A stretch of 64,000 nucleotides of DNA from Pseudeuparius sepicola. Its lineage: Eukaryota; Arthropoda; Insecta; Coleoptera; Anthribidae. The stretch spans positions 150,448,257 through 150,512,256 of the forward strand of contig OY987298.1 of NCBI GenBank assembly GCA_963920635.1, in the 5' to 3' direction. Both the position numbers and the translations under genes were made by a program. Under the pieces are notes generated by a model. That model ran no database searches. It saw only the letters and a program-made list of their open reading frames with translations, and was not told where the DNA came from. Below, piece after piece: positions 11,044 through 24,300 of the stretch. The first letter of the stretch is position 1. Each line of letters starts with the position of its first letter.

Positions 11044-14000
11044 CAGAATGAATATTTAGTGTCCCCATTATAATTTTAAAAGAAATGGCTTGTGGCATAT
11101 GGGACAAAATGCTTTGGTAATTGGCAACACCAAACTAGTTTCCAATATCTAATGGAAATTATGTATGGGTCTTTCGGAGGTGTGCAGACCACGACAGGTA
11201 CCTGTTTCGGGCTTGTTGGCCCTCATCAGGCAGACGTAGCGCACCTCAGCCGAAAAGACCCAAACACGTTGGCTTAGTGGAAAAGGAACTAGTATAATGC
11301 GGTGAGCATTTACCATCCAACGCCATCTAGCTGGTACTACCAAAACCAAAGCAATGTGAGTGTGTATATATCGACCGGTCGATCGACATATAAAAAGAAC
11401 TCGGCAAAGCGGCGCGGCGCGGTGGAAAAAAAACAGAAGAAGCATACATACGGGGGCCAAGAAACTCGTTTGATTCATCACCGAGTATCTTCTAATATAT
11501 AGAAATCAACAAGGATCGAATCGTGAGTTTCAATCCTCGTGTGCTTACGTCTATAGCCAAACGATGATTAAACAGAATGAATATTTAGTGTCCCCATTAT
11601 AATTTTAATAGAAATGGCTTGTGGCATATGGGACAAAATGCTTTGGTAATTGGCAACACCAAACTGGTTTCCAATATCTAATGGAAATTATGTATGGGTC
11701 TTTCGGAGGTGTGCAGACCACGACAGGTACCTGTTTCGGGCTTGTTGGCCCTCATCAGGCAGACGTAGCGCACCTCAGCCGAAAAGACACAAACACGTTG
11801 GCTTAGTGGAAAATGAACTAGTATAATGCGGTGAGCATTTACCATCCAACGCCATCTAGCTGGTACTACCAAAACCAAAGCAATGTGAGTGTGTATATAT
11901 CGACCGGTCGATCGACATATAAAAAGAACTCGGCAAAGCGGCGCGGCGCGGTGGAAAAAAAACAGAAGAAGCATACATACGGGGGCCAAGAAACTCGTTT
12001 GATTCATCACCGAGTATCTTCTAATATATAGAAATCAACAAGGATCGAATCGTGTGTTTCAATCCTCGTGTGCTTACGTCTATAGCCAAACGATGATTAA
12101 ACAGAATGAATATTTAGTGTCCCCATTATAATTTTAATAGAAATGGCTTGTGGCATATGGGACAAAATGCTTTGGTAATTGGCAACACCAAACTAGTTTC
12201 CAATATCTAATGGAAATTATGTATGGGTCTTTCGGAGGTGTGCAGACCACGACAGGTACCTGTTTCGGGCTTGTTGGCCCTCATCAGGCAGACGTAGCGC
12301 ACCTCAGCCGAAAAGACACAAACACGTTGGCTTAGTGGAAAATGAACTAGTATAATGCGGTGAGCATTTACCATCCAACGCCATCTAGCTGGTACTACCA
12401 AAACCAAAGCAATGTGAGTGTGTATATATCGACCGGTCGATCGACATATAAAAAGAACTCGGCAAAGCGGCGCGGCGCGGTGAAAAAAAAACAGAAGAAG
12501 CATACATACGGGGGCCAAGAAACTCGTTTGATTCATCACCGAGTATCTTCTAATATATAGAAATCAACAAGGATCGAATCGTGTGTTTCAATCCTCGTGT
12601 GCTTACGTCTATAGCCAAACGATGATTAAACAGAATGAATATTTAGTGTCCCCATTATAATTTTAAAAGAAATGGCTTGTGGCATATGGGACAAAATGCT
12701 TTGGTAATTGGCAACACCAAACTAGTTTACAATATCTAATGGAAATTATGTATGGGTCTTTCGGAGGTGTGCAGACCACGACAGGTACCTGTTTCGGGCT
12801 TGTTGGCCCTCATCAGGCAGACGTAGCGCACCTCAGCCGAAAAGACACAAACACGTTGGCTTAGTGGAAAATGAACTAGTATAATGCGGTGAGCATTTAC
12901 CATCCAACGCCATCTAGCTGGTACTACCAAAACCAAAGCAATGTGAGTGTGTATATATCGACCGGTCGATCGACATATAAAAAGAACTCGGCAAAGCGGC
13001 GCGGCGCGGTGGAAAAAAAACAGAAGAAGCATACATACGGGGGCCAAGAAACTCGTTTGATTCATCACCGAGTATCTTCTAATATATAGAAATCAACAAG
13101 GATCGAATCGTGAGTTTCAATCCTCGTGTGCTTACGTCTATAGCCAAACGATGATTAAACAGAATGAATATTTAGTGTCCCCATTATAATTTTAATAGAA
13201 ATGGCTTGTGGCATATGGGACAAAATGCTTTGGTAATTGGCAACACCAAACTAGTTTCCAATATCTAATGGAAATTATGTATGGGTCTTTCGGAGGTGTG
13301 CAGACCACGACAGGTACCTGTTTCGGGCTTGTTGGCCCTCATCAGGCAGACGTAGCGCACCTCAGCCGAAAAGACACAAACACGTTGGCTTAGTGGAAAA
13401 TGAACTAGTATAATGCGGTGAGCATTTACCATCCAACGCCATCTAGCTGGTACTACCAAAACCAAAGCAATGTGAGTGTGTATATATCGACCGGTCGATC
13501 GACATATAAAAAGAACTCGGCAAAGCGGCGCGGCGCGGTGAAAAAAAAACAGAAGAAGCATACATACGGGGGCCAAGAAACTCGTTTGATTCATCACCGA
13601 GTATCTTCTAATATATAGAAATCAACAAGGATCGAATCGTGTGTTTCAATCCTCGTGTGCTTACGTCTATAGCCAAACGATGATTAAACAGAATGAATAT
13701 TTAGTGTCCCCATTATAATTTTAAAAGAAATGGCTTGTGGCATATGGGACAAAATGCTTTGGTAATTGGCAACACCAAACTAGTTTACAATATCTAATGG
13801 AAATTATGTATGGGTCTTTCGGAGGTGTGCAGACCACGACAGGTACCTGTTTCGGGCTTGTTGGCCCTCATCAGGCAGACGTAGCGCACCTCAGCCGAAA
13901 AGACACAAACACGTTGGCTTAGTGGAAAATGAACTAGTATAATGCGGTGAGCATTTACCATCCAACGCCATCTAGCTGGTACTACCAAAACCAAAGCAAT

Positions 14001-17000
14001 GTGAGTGTGTATATATCGACCGGTCGATCGACATATAAAAAGAACTCGGCAAAGCGGCGCGGCGCGGTGAAAAAAAAAACAGAAGAAGCATACATACGGG
14101 GGCCAAGAAACTCGTTTGATTCATCACCGAGTATCTTCTAATATATAGAAATCAACAAGGATCGAATCGTGTGTTTCAATCCTCGTGTGCTTACGTCTAT
14201 AGCCAAACGATGATTAAACAGAATGAATATTTAGTGTCCCCATTATAATTTTAAAAGAAATGGCTTGTGGCATATGGGACAAAATGCTTTGGTAATTGGC
14301 AACACCAAACTAGTTTCCAATATCTAATGGAAATTATGTATGGGTCTTTCGGAGGTGTGCAGACCACGACAGGTACCTGTTTCGGGCTTGTTGGCCCTCA
14401 TCAGGCAGACGTAGCGCACCTCAGCCGAAAAGACACAAACACGTTGGCTTAGTGGAAAATGAACTAGTATAATGCGGTGAGCATTTACCATCCAACGCCA
14501 TCTAGCTGGTACTACCAAAACCAAAGCAATGTGAGTGTGTATATATCGACCGGTCGATCGACATATAAAAAGAACTCGGCAAAGCGGCGCGGCGCGGTGG
14601 AAAAAAAACAGAAGAAGCATACATACGGGGGCCAAGAAACTCGTTTGATTCATCACCGAGTATCTTCTAATATATAGAAATCAACAAGGATCGAATCGTG
14701 AGTTTCAATCCTCGTGTGCTTACGTCTATAGCCAAACGATGATTAAACAGAATGAATATTTAGTGTCCCCATTATAATTTTAAAAGAAATGGCTTGTGGC
14801 ATATGGGACAAAATGCTTTGGTAATTGGCAACACCAAACTAGTTTCCAATATCTAATGGAAATTATGTATGGGTCTTTCGGAGGTGTGCAGACCACGACA
14901 GGTACCTGTTTCGGGCTTGTTGGCCCTCATCAGGCAGACGTAGCGCACCTCAGCCGAAAAGACCCAAACACGTTGGCTTAGTGGAAAAGGAACTAGTATA
15001 ATGCGGTGAGCATTTACCATCCAACGCCATCTAGCTGGTACTACCAAAACCAAAGCAATGTGAGTGTGTATATATCGACCGGTCGATCGACATATAAAAA
15101 GAACTCGGCAAAGCGGCGCGGCGCGGTGGAAAAAAAACAGAAGAAGCATACATACGGGGGCCAAGAAACTCGTTTGATTCATCACCGAGTATCTTCTAAT
15201 ATATAGAAATCAACAAGGATCGAATCGTGAGTTTCAATCCTCGTGTGCTTACGTCTATAGCCAAACGATGATTAAACAGAATGAATATTTAGTGTCCCCA
15301 TTATAATTTTAAAAGAAATGGCTTGTGGCATATGGGACAAAATGCTTTGGTAATTGGCAACACCAAACTAGTTTCCAATATCTAATGGAAATTATGTATG
15401 GGTCTTTCGGAGGTGTGCAGACCACGACAGGTACCTGTTTCGGGCTTGTTGGCCCTCATCAGGCAGACGTAGCGCACCTCAGCCGAAAAGACACAAACAC
15501 GTTGGCTTAGTGGAAAATGAACTAGTATAATGCGGTGAGCATTTACCATCCAACGCCATCTAGCTGGTACTACCAAAACCAAAGCAATGTGAGTGTGTAT
15601 ATATCGACCGGTCGATCGACATATAAAAAGAACTCGGCAAAGCGGCGCGGCGCGGTGGAAAAAAAACAGAAGAAGCATACATACGGGGGCCAAGAAACTC
15701 GTTTGATTCATCACCGAGTATCTTCTAATATATAGAAATCAACAAGGATCGAATCGTGAGTTTCAATCCTCGTGTGCTTACGTCTATAGCCAAACGATGA
15801 TTAAACAGAATGAATATTTAGTGTCCCCATTATAATTTTAAAAGAAATGGCTTGTGGCATATGGGACAAAATGCTTTGGTAATTGGCAACACCAAACTAG
15901 TTTCCAATATCTAATGGAAATTGTGTATGGGTCTTTCGGAGGTGTGCAGACCACGACAGGTACCTGTTTCGGGCTTGTTGGCCCTCATCAGGCAGACGTA
16001 GCGCACCTCAGCCGAAAAGACCCAAACACGTTGGCTTAGTGGAAAAGGAACTAGTATAATGCGGTGAGCATTTACCATCCAACGCCATCTAGCTGGTACT
16101 ACCAAAACCAAAGCAATGTGAGTGTGTATATTTCGACCAGTCGATCGACATATAAAAAGAACTCGGCAAAGCGGCGCGGCGCGGTGGAAAAAAAAACAGA
16201 AGAAGCATACACATACGGGGGCCAAGAAACTCGTTTGATTCATCACCGAGTATCTTCTAATATATAGAAATCAACAAGGATCGAATCGTGAGTTTCAATC
16301 CTCGTGTGCTTACGTCTATAGCCAAACGATGATTAAACAGAATGAATATTTAGTGTCCCCATTATAATTTTAAAAGAAATGGCTTGTGGCATATGGGACA
16401 AAATGCTTTGGTAATTGGCAACACCAAACTAGTTTCCAATATCTAATGGAAATTGTGTATGGGTCTTTCGGAGGTGTGCAGACCACGACAGGTACCTGTT
16501 TCGGGCTTGTTGGCCCTCATCAGGCAGACGTAGCGCACCTCAGCCGAAAAGACACAAACACGTTGGCTTAGTGGAAAAGGAACTAGTATAATGCGGTGAG
16601 CATTTACCATCCAACGCCATCTAGCTGGTACTACCAAAACCAAAGCAATGTGAGTGTGTATATTTCGACCAGTCGATCGACATATAAAAAGAACTCGGCA
16701 AAGCGGCGCGGCGCGGTGGAAAAAAAAACAGAAGAAGCATACACATACGGGGGCCAAGAAACTCGTTTGATTCATCACCGAGTATCTTCTAATATATAGA
16801 AATCAACAAGGATCGAATCGTGAGTTTCAATCCTCGTGTGCTTACGTCTATAGCCAAACGATGATTAAACAGAATGAATATTTAGTGTCCCCATTATAAT
16901 TTTAAAAGAAATGGCTTGTGGCATATGGGACAAAATGCTTTGGTAATTGGCAACACCAAACTAGTTTCCAATATCTAATGGAAATTGTGTATGGGTCTTT

Positions 17001-20000
17001 CGGAGGTGTGCAGACCACGACAGGTACCTGTTTCGGGCTTGTTGGCCCTCATCAGGCAGACGTAGCGCACCTCAGCCGAAAAGACACAAACACGTTGGCT
17101 TAGTGGAAAAGGAACTAGTATAATGCGGTGAGCATTTACCATCCAACGCCATCTAGCTGGTACTGCCAAAACCAAAGCAATGTGAGTGTGTATATATCGA
17201 CCGGTTGATCGACATATAAAAAGAACTCGTTTGATTCATCACCGAGTATCTTCTAATATATAGATATCAACAAGGATCGAATCGTGAGTTTCAATCCTCG
17301 TGTGCTTACGTCTATAGCCAAACGATGATTAAACAGAATGAATATTTAGTGTCCCCATTATAATTTTAAAAGAAATGGCTTGTGGCATATGGGACAAAAT
17401 GCTTTGGTAATTGGCAACACCAAACTAGTTTCCAATATCTAATGGAAATTGTGTATGGGTCTTTCGGAGGTGTGCAGACCACGACAGGTACCTGTTTCGG
17501 GCTTGTTGGCCCTCATCAGGCAGACGTAGCGCACCTCAGCCGAAAAGACACAAACACGTTGGCTTAGTGGAAAAGGAACTAGTATAATGCGGTGAGCATT
17601 TACCATCCAACGCCATCTAGCTGGTACTGCCAAAACCAAAGCAATGTGAGTGTGTATATATCGACCGGTTGATCGACATATAAAAAGAACTCGTTTGATT
17701 CATCACCGAGTATCTTCTAATATATAGATATCAACAAGGATCGAATCGTGAGTTTCAATCCTCGTGTGCTTACGTCTATAGCCAAACGATGATTAAACAG
17801 AATGAATATTTAGTGTCCCCATTATAATTTTAAAAGAAATGGCTTGTGGCATATGGGACAAAATGCTTTGGTAATTGGCAACACCAAACTAGTTTCCAAT
17901 ATCTAATGGAAATTGTGTATGGGTCTTTCGGAGGTGTGCAGACCACGACAGGTACCTGTTTCGGGCTTGTTGGCCCTCATCAGGCAGACGTAGCGCACCT
18001 CAGCCGAAAAGACACAAACACGTTGGCTTAGTGGAAAAGGAACTAGTATAATGCGGTGAGCATTTACCATCCAACGCCATCTAGCTGGTACTGCCAAAAC
18101 CAAAGCAATGTGAGTGTGTATATATCGACCGGTTGATCGACATATAAAAAGAACTCGTTTGATTCATCACCGAGTATCTTCTAATATATAGATATCAACA
18201 AGGATCGAATCGTGAGTTTCAATCCTCGTGTGCTTACGTCTATAGCCAAACGATGATTAAACAGAATGAATATTTAGTGTCCCCATTATAATTTTAAAAG
18301 AAATGGCTTGTGGCATATGGGACAAAATGCTTTGGTAATTGGCAACACCAAACTAGTTTCCAATATCTAATGGAAATTGTGTATGGGTCTTTCGGAGGTG
18401 TGCAGACCACGACAGGTACCTGTTTCGGGCTTGTTGGCCCTCATCAGGCAGACGTAGCGCACCTCAGCCGAAAAGACCCAAACACGTTGGCTTAGTGGAA
18501 AAGGAACTAGTATAATGCGGTGAGCATTTACCATCCAACGCCATCTAGCTGGTACTACCAAAACCAAAGCAATGTGAGTGTGTATATTTCGACCAGTCGA
18601 TCGACATATAAAAAGAACTCGGCAAAGCGGCGCGGCGCGGTGGAAAAAAAAACAGAAGAAGCATACACATACGGGGGCCAAGAAACTCGTTTGATTCATC
18701 ACCGAGTATCTTCTAATATATAGAAATCAACAAGGATCGAATCGTGAGTTTCAATCCTCGTGTGCTTACGTCTATAGCCAAACGATGATTAAACAGAATG
18801 AATATTTAGTGTCCCCATTATAATTTTAAAAGAAATGGCTTGTGGCATATGGGACAAAATGCTTTGGTAATTGGCAACACCAAACTAGTTTCCAATATCT
18901 AATGGAAATTGTGTATGGGTCTTTCGGAGGTGTGCAGACCACGACAGGTACCTGTTTCGGGCTTGTTGGCCCTCATCAGGCAGACGTAGCGCACCTCAGC
19001 CGAAAAGACCCAAACACGTTGGCTTAGTGGAAAAGGAACTAGTATAATGCGGTGAGCATTTACCATCCAACGCCATCTAGCTGGTACTGCCAAAACCAAA
19101 GCAATGTGAGTGTGTATATATCGACCGGTTGATCGACATATAAAAAGAACTCGTTTGATTCATCACCGAGTATCTTCTAATATATAGATATCAACAAGGA
19201 TCGAATCGTGAGTTTCAATCCTCGTGTGCTTACGTCTATAGCCAAACGATGATTAAACAGAATGAATATTTAGTGTCCCCATTATAATTTTAAAAGAAAT
19301 GGCTTGTGGCATATGGGACAAAATGCTTTGGTAATTGGCAACACCAAACTAGTTTCCAATATCTAATGGAAATTGTGTATGGGTCTTTCGGAGGTGTGCA
19401 GACCACGACAGGTACCTGTTTCGGGCTTGTTGGCCCTCATCAGGCAGACGTAGCGCACCTCAGCCGAAAAGACACAAACACGTTGGCTTAGTGGAAAAGG
19501 AACTAGTATAATGCGGTGAGCATTTACCATCCAACGCCATCTAGCTGGTACTGCCAAAACCAAAGCAATGTGAGTGTGTATATATCGACCGGTTGATCGA
19601 CATATAAAAAGAACTCGTTTGATTCATCACCGAGTATCTTCTAATATATAGATATCAACAAGGATCGAATCGTGAGTTTCAATCCTCGTGTGCTTACGTC
19701 TATAGCCAAACGATGATTAAACAGAATGAATATTTAGTGTCCCCATTATAATTTTAAAAGAAATGGCTTGTGGCATATGGGACAAAATGCTTTGGTAATT
19801 GGCAACACCAAACTAGTTTCCAATATCTAATGGAAATTGTGTATGGGTCTTTCGGAGGTGTGCAGACCACGACAGGTACCTGTTTCGGGCTTGTTGGCCC
19901 TCATCAGGCAGACGTAGCGCACCTCAGCCGAAAAGACACAAACACGTTGGCTTAGTGGAAAAGGAACTAGTATAATGCGGTGAGCATTTACCATCCAACG

Positions 20001-23000
20001 CCATCTAGCTGGTACTGCCAAAACCAAAGCAATGTGAGTGTGTATATATCGACCGGTTGATCGACATATAAAAAGAACTCGTTTGATTCATCACCGAGTA
20101 TCTTCTAATATATAGATATCAACAAGGATCGAATCGTGAGTTTCAATCCTCGTGTGCTTACGTCTATAGCCAAACGATGATTAAACAGAATGAATATTTA
20201 GTGTCCCCATTATAATTTTAAAAGAAATGGCTTGTGGCATATGGGACAAAATGCTTTGGTAATTGGCAACACCAAACTAGTTTCCAATATCTAATGGAAA
20301 TTGTGTATGGGTCTTTCGGAGGTGTGCAGACCACGACAGGTACCTGTTTCGGGCTTGTTGGCCCTCATCAGGCAGACGTAGCGCACCTCAGCCGAAAAGA
20401 CACAAACACGTTGGCTTAGTGGAAAAGGAACTAGTATAATGCGGTGAGCATTTACCATCCAACGCCATCTAGCTGGTACTGCCAAAACCAAAGCAATGTG
20501 AGTGTGTATATATCGACCGGTTGATCGACATATAAAAAGAACTCGTTTGATTCATCACCGAGTATCTTCTAATATATAGATATCAACAAGGATCGAATCG
20601 TGAGTTTCAATCCTCGTGTGCTTACGTCTATAGCCAAACGATGATTAAACAGAATGAATATTTAGTGTCCCCATTATAATTTTAAAAGAAATGGCTTGTG
20701 GCATATGGGACAAAATGCTTTGGTAATTGGCAACACCAAACTAGTTTCCAATATCTAATGGAAATTGTGTATGGGTCTTTCGGAGGTGTGCAGACCACGA
20801 CAGGTACCTGTTTCGGGCTTGTTGGCCCTCATCAGGCAGACGTAGCGCACCTCAGCCGAAAAGACACAAACACGTTGGCTTAGTGGAAAAGGAACTAGTA
20901 TAATGCGGTGAGCATTTACCATCCAACGCCATCTAGCTGGTACTACCAAAACCAAAGCAATGTGAGTGTGTATATTTCGACCAGTCGATCGACATATAAA
21001 AAGAACTCGGCAAAGCGGCGCGGCGCGGTGGAAAAAAAAACAGAAGAAGCATACACATACGGGGGCCAAGAAACTCGTTTGATTCATCACCGAGTATCTT
21101 CTAATATATAGAAATCAACAAGGATCGAATCGTGAGTTTCAATCCTCGTGTGCTTACGTCTATAGCCAAACGATGATTAAACAGAATGAATATTTAGTGT
21201 CCCCATTATAATTTTAAAAGAAATGGCTTGTGGCATATGGGACAAAATGCTTTGGTAATTGGCAACACCAAACTAGTTTCCAATATCTAATGGAAATTGT
21301 GTATGGGTCTTTCGGAGGTGTGCAGACCACGACAGGTACCTGTTTCGGGCTTGTTGGCCCTCATCAGGCAGACGTAGCGCACCTCAGCCGAAAAGACCCA
21401 AACACGTTGGCTTAGTGGAAAAGGAACTAGTATAATGCGGTGAGCATTTACCATCCAACGCCATCTAGCTGGTACTGCCAAAACCAAAGCAATGTGAGTG
21501 TGTATATATCGACCGGTTGATCGACATATAAAAAGAACTCGTTTGATTCATCACCGAGTATCTTCTAATATATAGATATCAACAAGGATCGAATCGTGAG
21601 TTTCAATCCTCGTGTGCTTACGTCTATAGCCAAACGATGATTAAACAGAATGAATATTTAGTGTCCCCATTATAATTTTAAAAGAAATGGCTTGTGGCAT
21701 ATGGGACAAAATGCTTTGGTAATTGGCAACACCAAACTAGTTTCCAATATCTAATGGAAATTGTGTATGGGTCTTTCGGAGGTGTGCAGACCACGACAGG
21801 TACCTGTTTCGGGCTTGTTGGCCCTCATCAGGCAGACGTAGCGCACCTCAGCCGAAAAGACACAAACACGTTGGCTTAGTGGAAAAGGAACTAGTATAAT
21901 GCGGTGAGCATTTACCATCCAACGCCATCTAGCTGGTACTGCCAAAACCAAAGCAATGTGAGTGTGTATATATCGACCGGTTGATCGACATATAAAAAGA
22001 ACTCGTTTGATTCATCACCGAGTATCTTCTAATATATAGATATCAACAAGGATCGAATCGTGAGTTTCAATCCTCGTGTGCTTACGTCTATAGCCAAACG
22101 ATGATTAAACAGAATGAATATTTAGTGTCCCCATTATAATTTTAAAAGAAATGGCTTGTGGCATATGGGACAAAATGCTTTGGTAATTGGCAACACCAAA
22201 CTAGTTTCCAATATCTAATGGAAATTGTGTATGGGTCTTTCGGAGGTGTGCAGACCACGACAGGTACCTGTTTCGGGCTTGTTGGCCCTCATCAGGCAGA
22301 CGTAGCGCACCTCAGCCGAAAAGACACAAACACGTTGGCTTAGTGGAAAAGGAACTAGTATAATGCGGTGAGCATTTACCATCCAACGCCATCTAGCTGG
22401 TACTGCCAAAACCAAAGCAATGTGAGTGTGTATATATCGACCGGTTGATCGACATATAAAAAGAACTCGTTTGATTCATCACCGAGTATCTTCTAATATA
22501 TAGATATCAACAAGGATCGAATCGTGAGTTTCAATCCTCGTGTGCTTACGTCTATAGCCAAACGATGATTAAACAGAATGAATATTTAGTGTCCCCATTA
22601 TAATTTTAAAAGAAATGGCTTGTGGCATATGGGACAAAATGCTTTGGTAATTGGCAACACCAAACTAGTTTCCAATATCTAATGGAAATTGTGTATGGGT
22701 CTTTCGGAGGTGTGCAGACCACGACAGGTACCTGTTTCGGGCTTGTTGGCCCTCATCAGGCAGACGTAGCGCACCTCAGCCGAAAAGACCCAAACACGTT
22801 GGCTTAGTGGAAAAGGAACTAGTATAATGCGGTGAGCATTTACCATCCAACGCCATCTAGCTGGTACTGCCAAAACCAAAGCAATGTGAGTGTGTATATA
22901 TCGACCGGTTGATCGACATATAAAAAGAACTCGTTTGATTCATCACCGAGTATCTTCTAATATATAGATATCAACAAGGATCGAATCGTGAGTTTCAATC

Positions 23001-23282
23001 CTCGTGTGCTTACGTCTATAGCCAAACGATGATTAAACAGAATGAATATTTAGTGTCCCCATTATAATTTTAAAAGAAATGGCTTGTGGCATATGGGACA
23101 AAATGCTTTGGTAATTGGCAACACCAAACTAGTTTCCAATATCTAATGGAAATTGTGTATGGGTCTTTCGGAGGTGTGCAGACCACGACAGGTACCTGTT
23201 TCGGGCTTGTTGGCCCTCATCAGGCAGACGTAGCGCACCTCAGCCGAAAAGACACAAACACGTTGGCTTAGTGGAAAAGGAA
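11044..23282 (-). repeat. 25-copy tandem array carrying hammerhead ribozymes
   Basis: Head-to-tail units start at an anchor near 11092 and recur at steps of 529 bp (copies 1-9, one step of 530), 532 bp (copies 10, 11, 15, 20) and 464 bp (copies 12-14, 16-19, 21-24); copy 25 is partial. The copies are almost identical. The 464-bp form lacks 68 bp lying between two AACTCG motifs, and those 68 bp include the GCGGCGCGGCGCGG block. The period from copy 15 to 20 and from 20 to 25 is 2388 bp, a five-unit higher-order repeat. Copies 3-4 and 5-6 share a 1058-bp dimer pattern. Each unit has a hammerhead core on the minus strand, so a minus-strand transcript could self-cleave into monomers. The 529-bp form has a perfect ATCGACCGGTCGAT palindrome. 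The small ORFs in each unit are on both strands and not credible genes. Confidence 0.97.
11167..11261 (-). ncRNA. Hammerhead ribozyme, array copy 1 (representative)
   Basis: Reading the minus strand 5' to 3': an extended stem I strand (GGGUCUUUUCGG, then GAGGUGCGC), then CUGAUGA (11223-11229), then stem II GGGC-CAACAA-GCCC, then GAAA (11205-11208), then stem III ACAG-GUAC-CUGU, then the cleavage triplet GUC with the cut between 11193 and 11192, then the other stem I strand (GCACACCUCCGAAAGACCC). All catalytic core positions are present. Stem III is only four pairs with a self-complementary GUAC loop, the type I short-stem form known from Penelope elements and retrozymes, which often acts as a dimer. 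Stem I has an internal loop that could dock with the stem II loop. The same motif recurs in all later units at 464-532 bp steps. Activity is inferred, not shown. Confidence 0.9.
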
Positions 23283-23451
23283 CTACGTCTGCCTGATGAG
23301 GACCAACAAGCCCGAAACAGGTACCTGTCGTGGTCTGCACACCTCCGAAGGACCCATACACAATTTCCATTAGATATTGGAAACTAGTTTGGTGTTGCCA
23401 ATTACCAAAGCATTTTGTCCCATATGCCACAAGCCATTTCTTTTAAAATTA
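23065..23451. repeat. Inverted terminus of the array
   Basis: The final array copy (23065-23233) is repeated in reverse complement at 23283-23451, about 169 bp per arm with a 49-bp spacer. The junction follows GGAACTA, shared by both sides. The inverted copy therefore carries a hammerhead on the plus strand, but stem II has a GGGC to GGAC change that breaks one pair, and AAAGACCC has become AAGGACCC. Inverted terminal fragments of this kind are common in Penelope-like insertions. Confidence 0.92.
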
Positions 23452-23459
23452 ACATTAAT
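23448..23459. repeat. Right 12-bp flank duplication of the array
   Basis: ATTAACATTAAT, identical to 11032-11043. The first four bases also match the array unit, so the exact junction is ambiguous by up to 4 nt. Confidence 0.7.
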
Positions 23460-23699
23460 TACCAACAACATTTGTTAGAATGAACCTTCGTACGTAGGTA
23501 TGCTATTTATAAAATTCTAATGAAGTTCTAGTTGAGGAGAAAATGATTTATTTCCTAATGTATTTTTTTAATAAAATTTCTATTTATCATCCGATTTTGA
23601 TCTAGTTTTTTTTGACAATAAGCCATCAAAAACTGTACTTTAGGTCAAAACGGTACATTTTATTAAATAAAACAAAACCTACTACGACATAATATATAT

Positions 23700-23900
23700 T
23701 TTTGATGATTGGGCAAACCATCATATCGTTGACTGAAGATAATCCTCACCCAACGATCATATTATGCATATTTTTTATAAAAAATCCGACTACGCCACTG
23801 GATTGGGCATGTCTTAAAATGGGTTTGTACCAAATTGTGTTAAAAAATATTGAACGATAAAAATTCTACAAACCGATGAAAATCGCAATTTAACTACTAA
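23700..23900. repeat. Diverged relative of the mariner TIR
   Basis: The stretch around CGCCACTGGATTGGGCATG and AAATGGGTTTGTACCAAATT matches, with many changes, the 7380-7460 part of the mariner-like TIR (CGCCAATGGATTGAGCACC...AAATGGGTATGTACAAAATT). Probably an old related MITE. Confidence 0.4.
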
Positions 23901-24167
23901 CACTATCAAGTGGCATATGGATTAAAAACAATAAACAAGATGTTACTATTACTACAAATAATAGTATTGTCAATAGGTATACCTAAATACAAAAACCCTA
24001 ATGTAAAAATTATGAGGTATGAAAAATTTATCGGAATAAATGGTATACTGGTAGAAAAAAATTTCATTTTTACTTTAGTTTAGTTAAAATTCTTGAAAAG
24101 TATCTTTGCAAACTCATTTTAAAATAAAAAACTCGTGAAATAAAATTTAAAAAATCGACTGATGTTT

Positions 24168-24300
24168 TTTTATATATGGGACTTTTTTTTATTAATTGCA
24201 CAAACAAAATACAAATATTGCCGAAGGTTGATGCATGTTCAATAATATCAAGTTTTGGAAGAAAAAATAAACTGTAAGTTAAATTATTGACAATACTGAC
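24168..24300. repeat. Partial copy of the 56 kb MITE family
   Basis: TTATTAATTGCACAAACAAA and GTTGATGCATGTTCAATAAT match the left end of the element at 56096-57020. The right part is missing. Confidence 0.55.

Noticed and set aside
11044..23282. Array as a CRISPR locus or a cluster of alternative Dscam exons
   Set aside because: No short repeats with unique spacers; units are near-identical, and none encodes an Ig half-domain with flanking splice sites.
11092..23430. Repeated 61-111-codon open frames on both strands of every array unit
   Set aside because: They overlap each other and the ribozyme, exist on both strands, and are open only because units are nearly identical. No family match.
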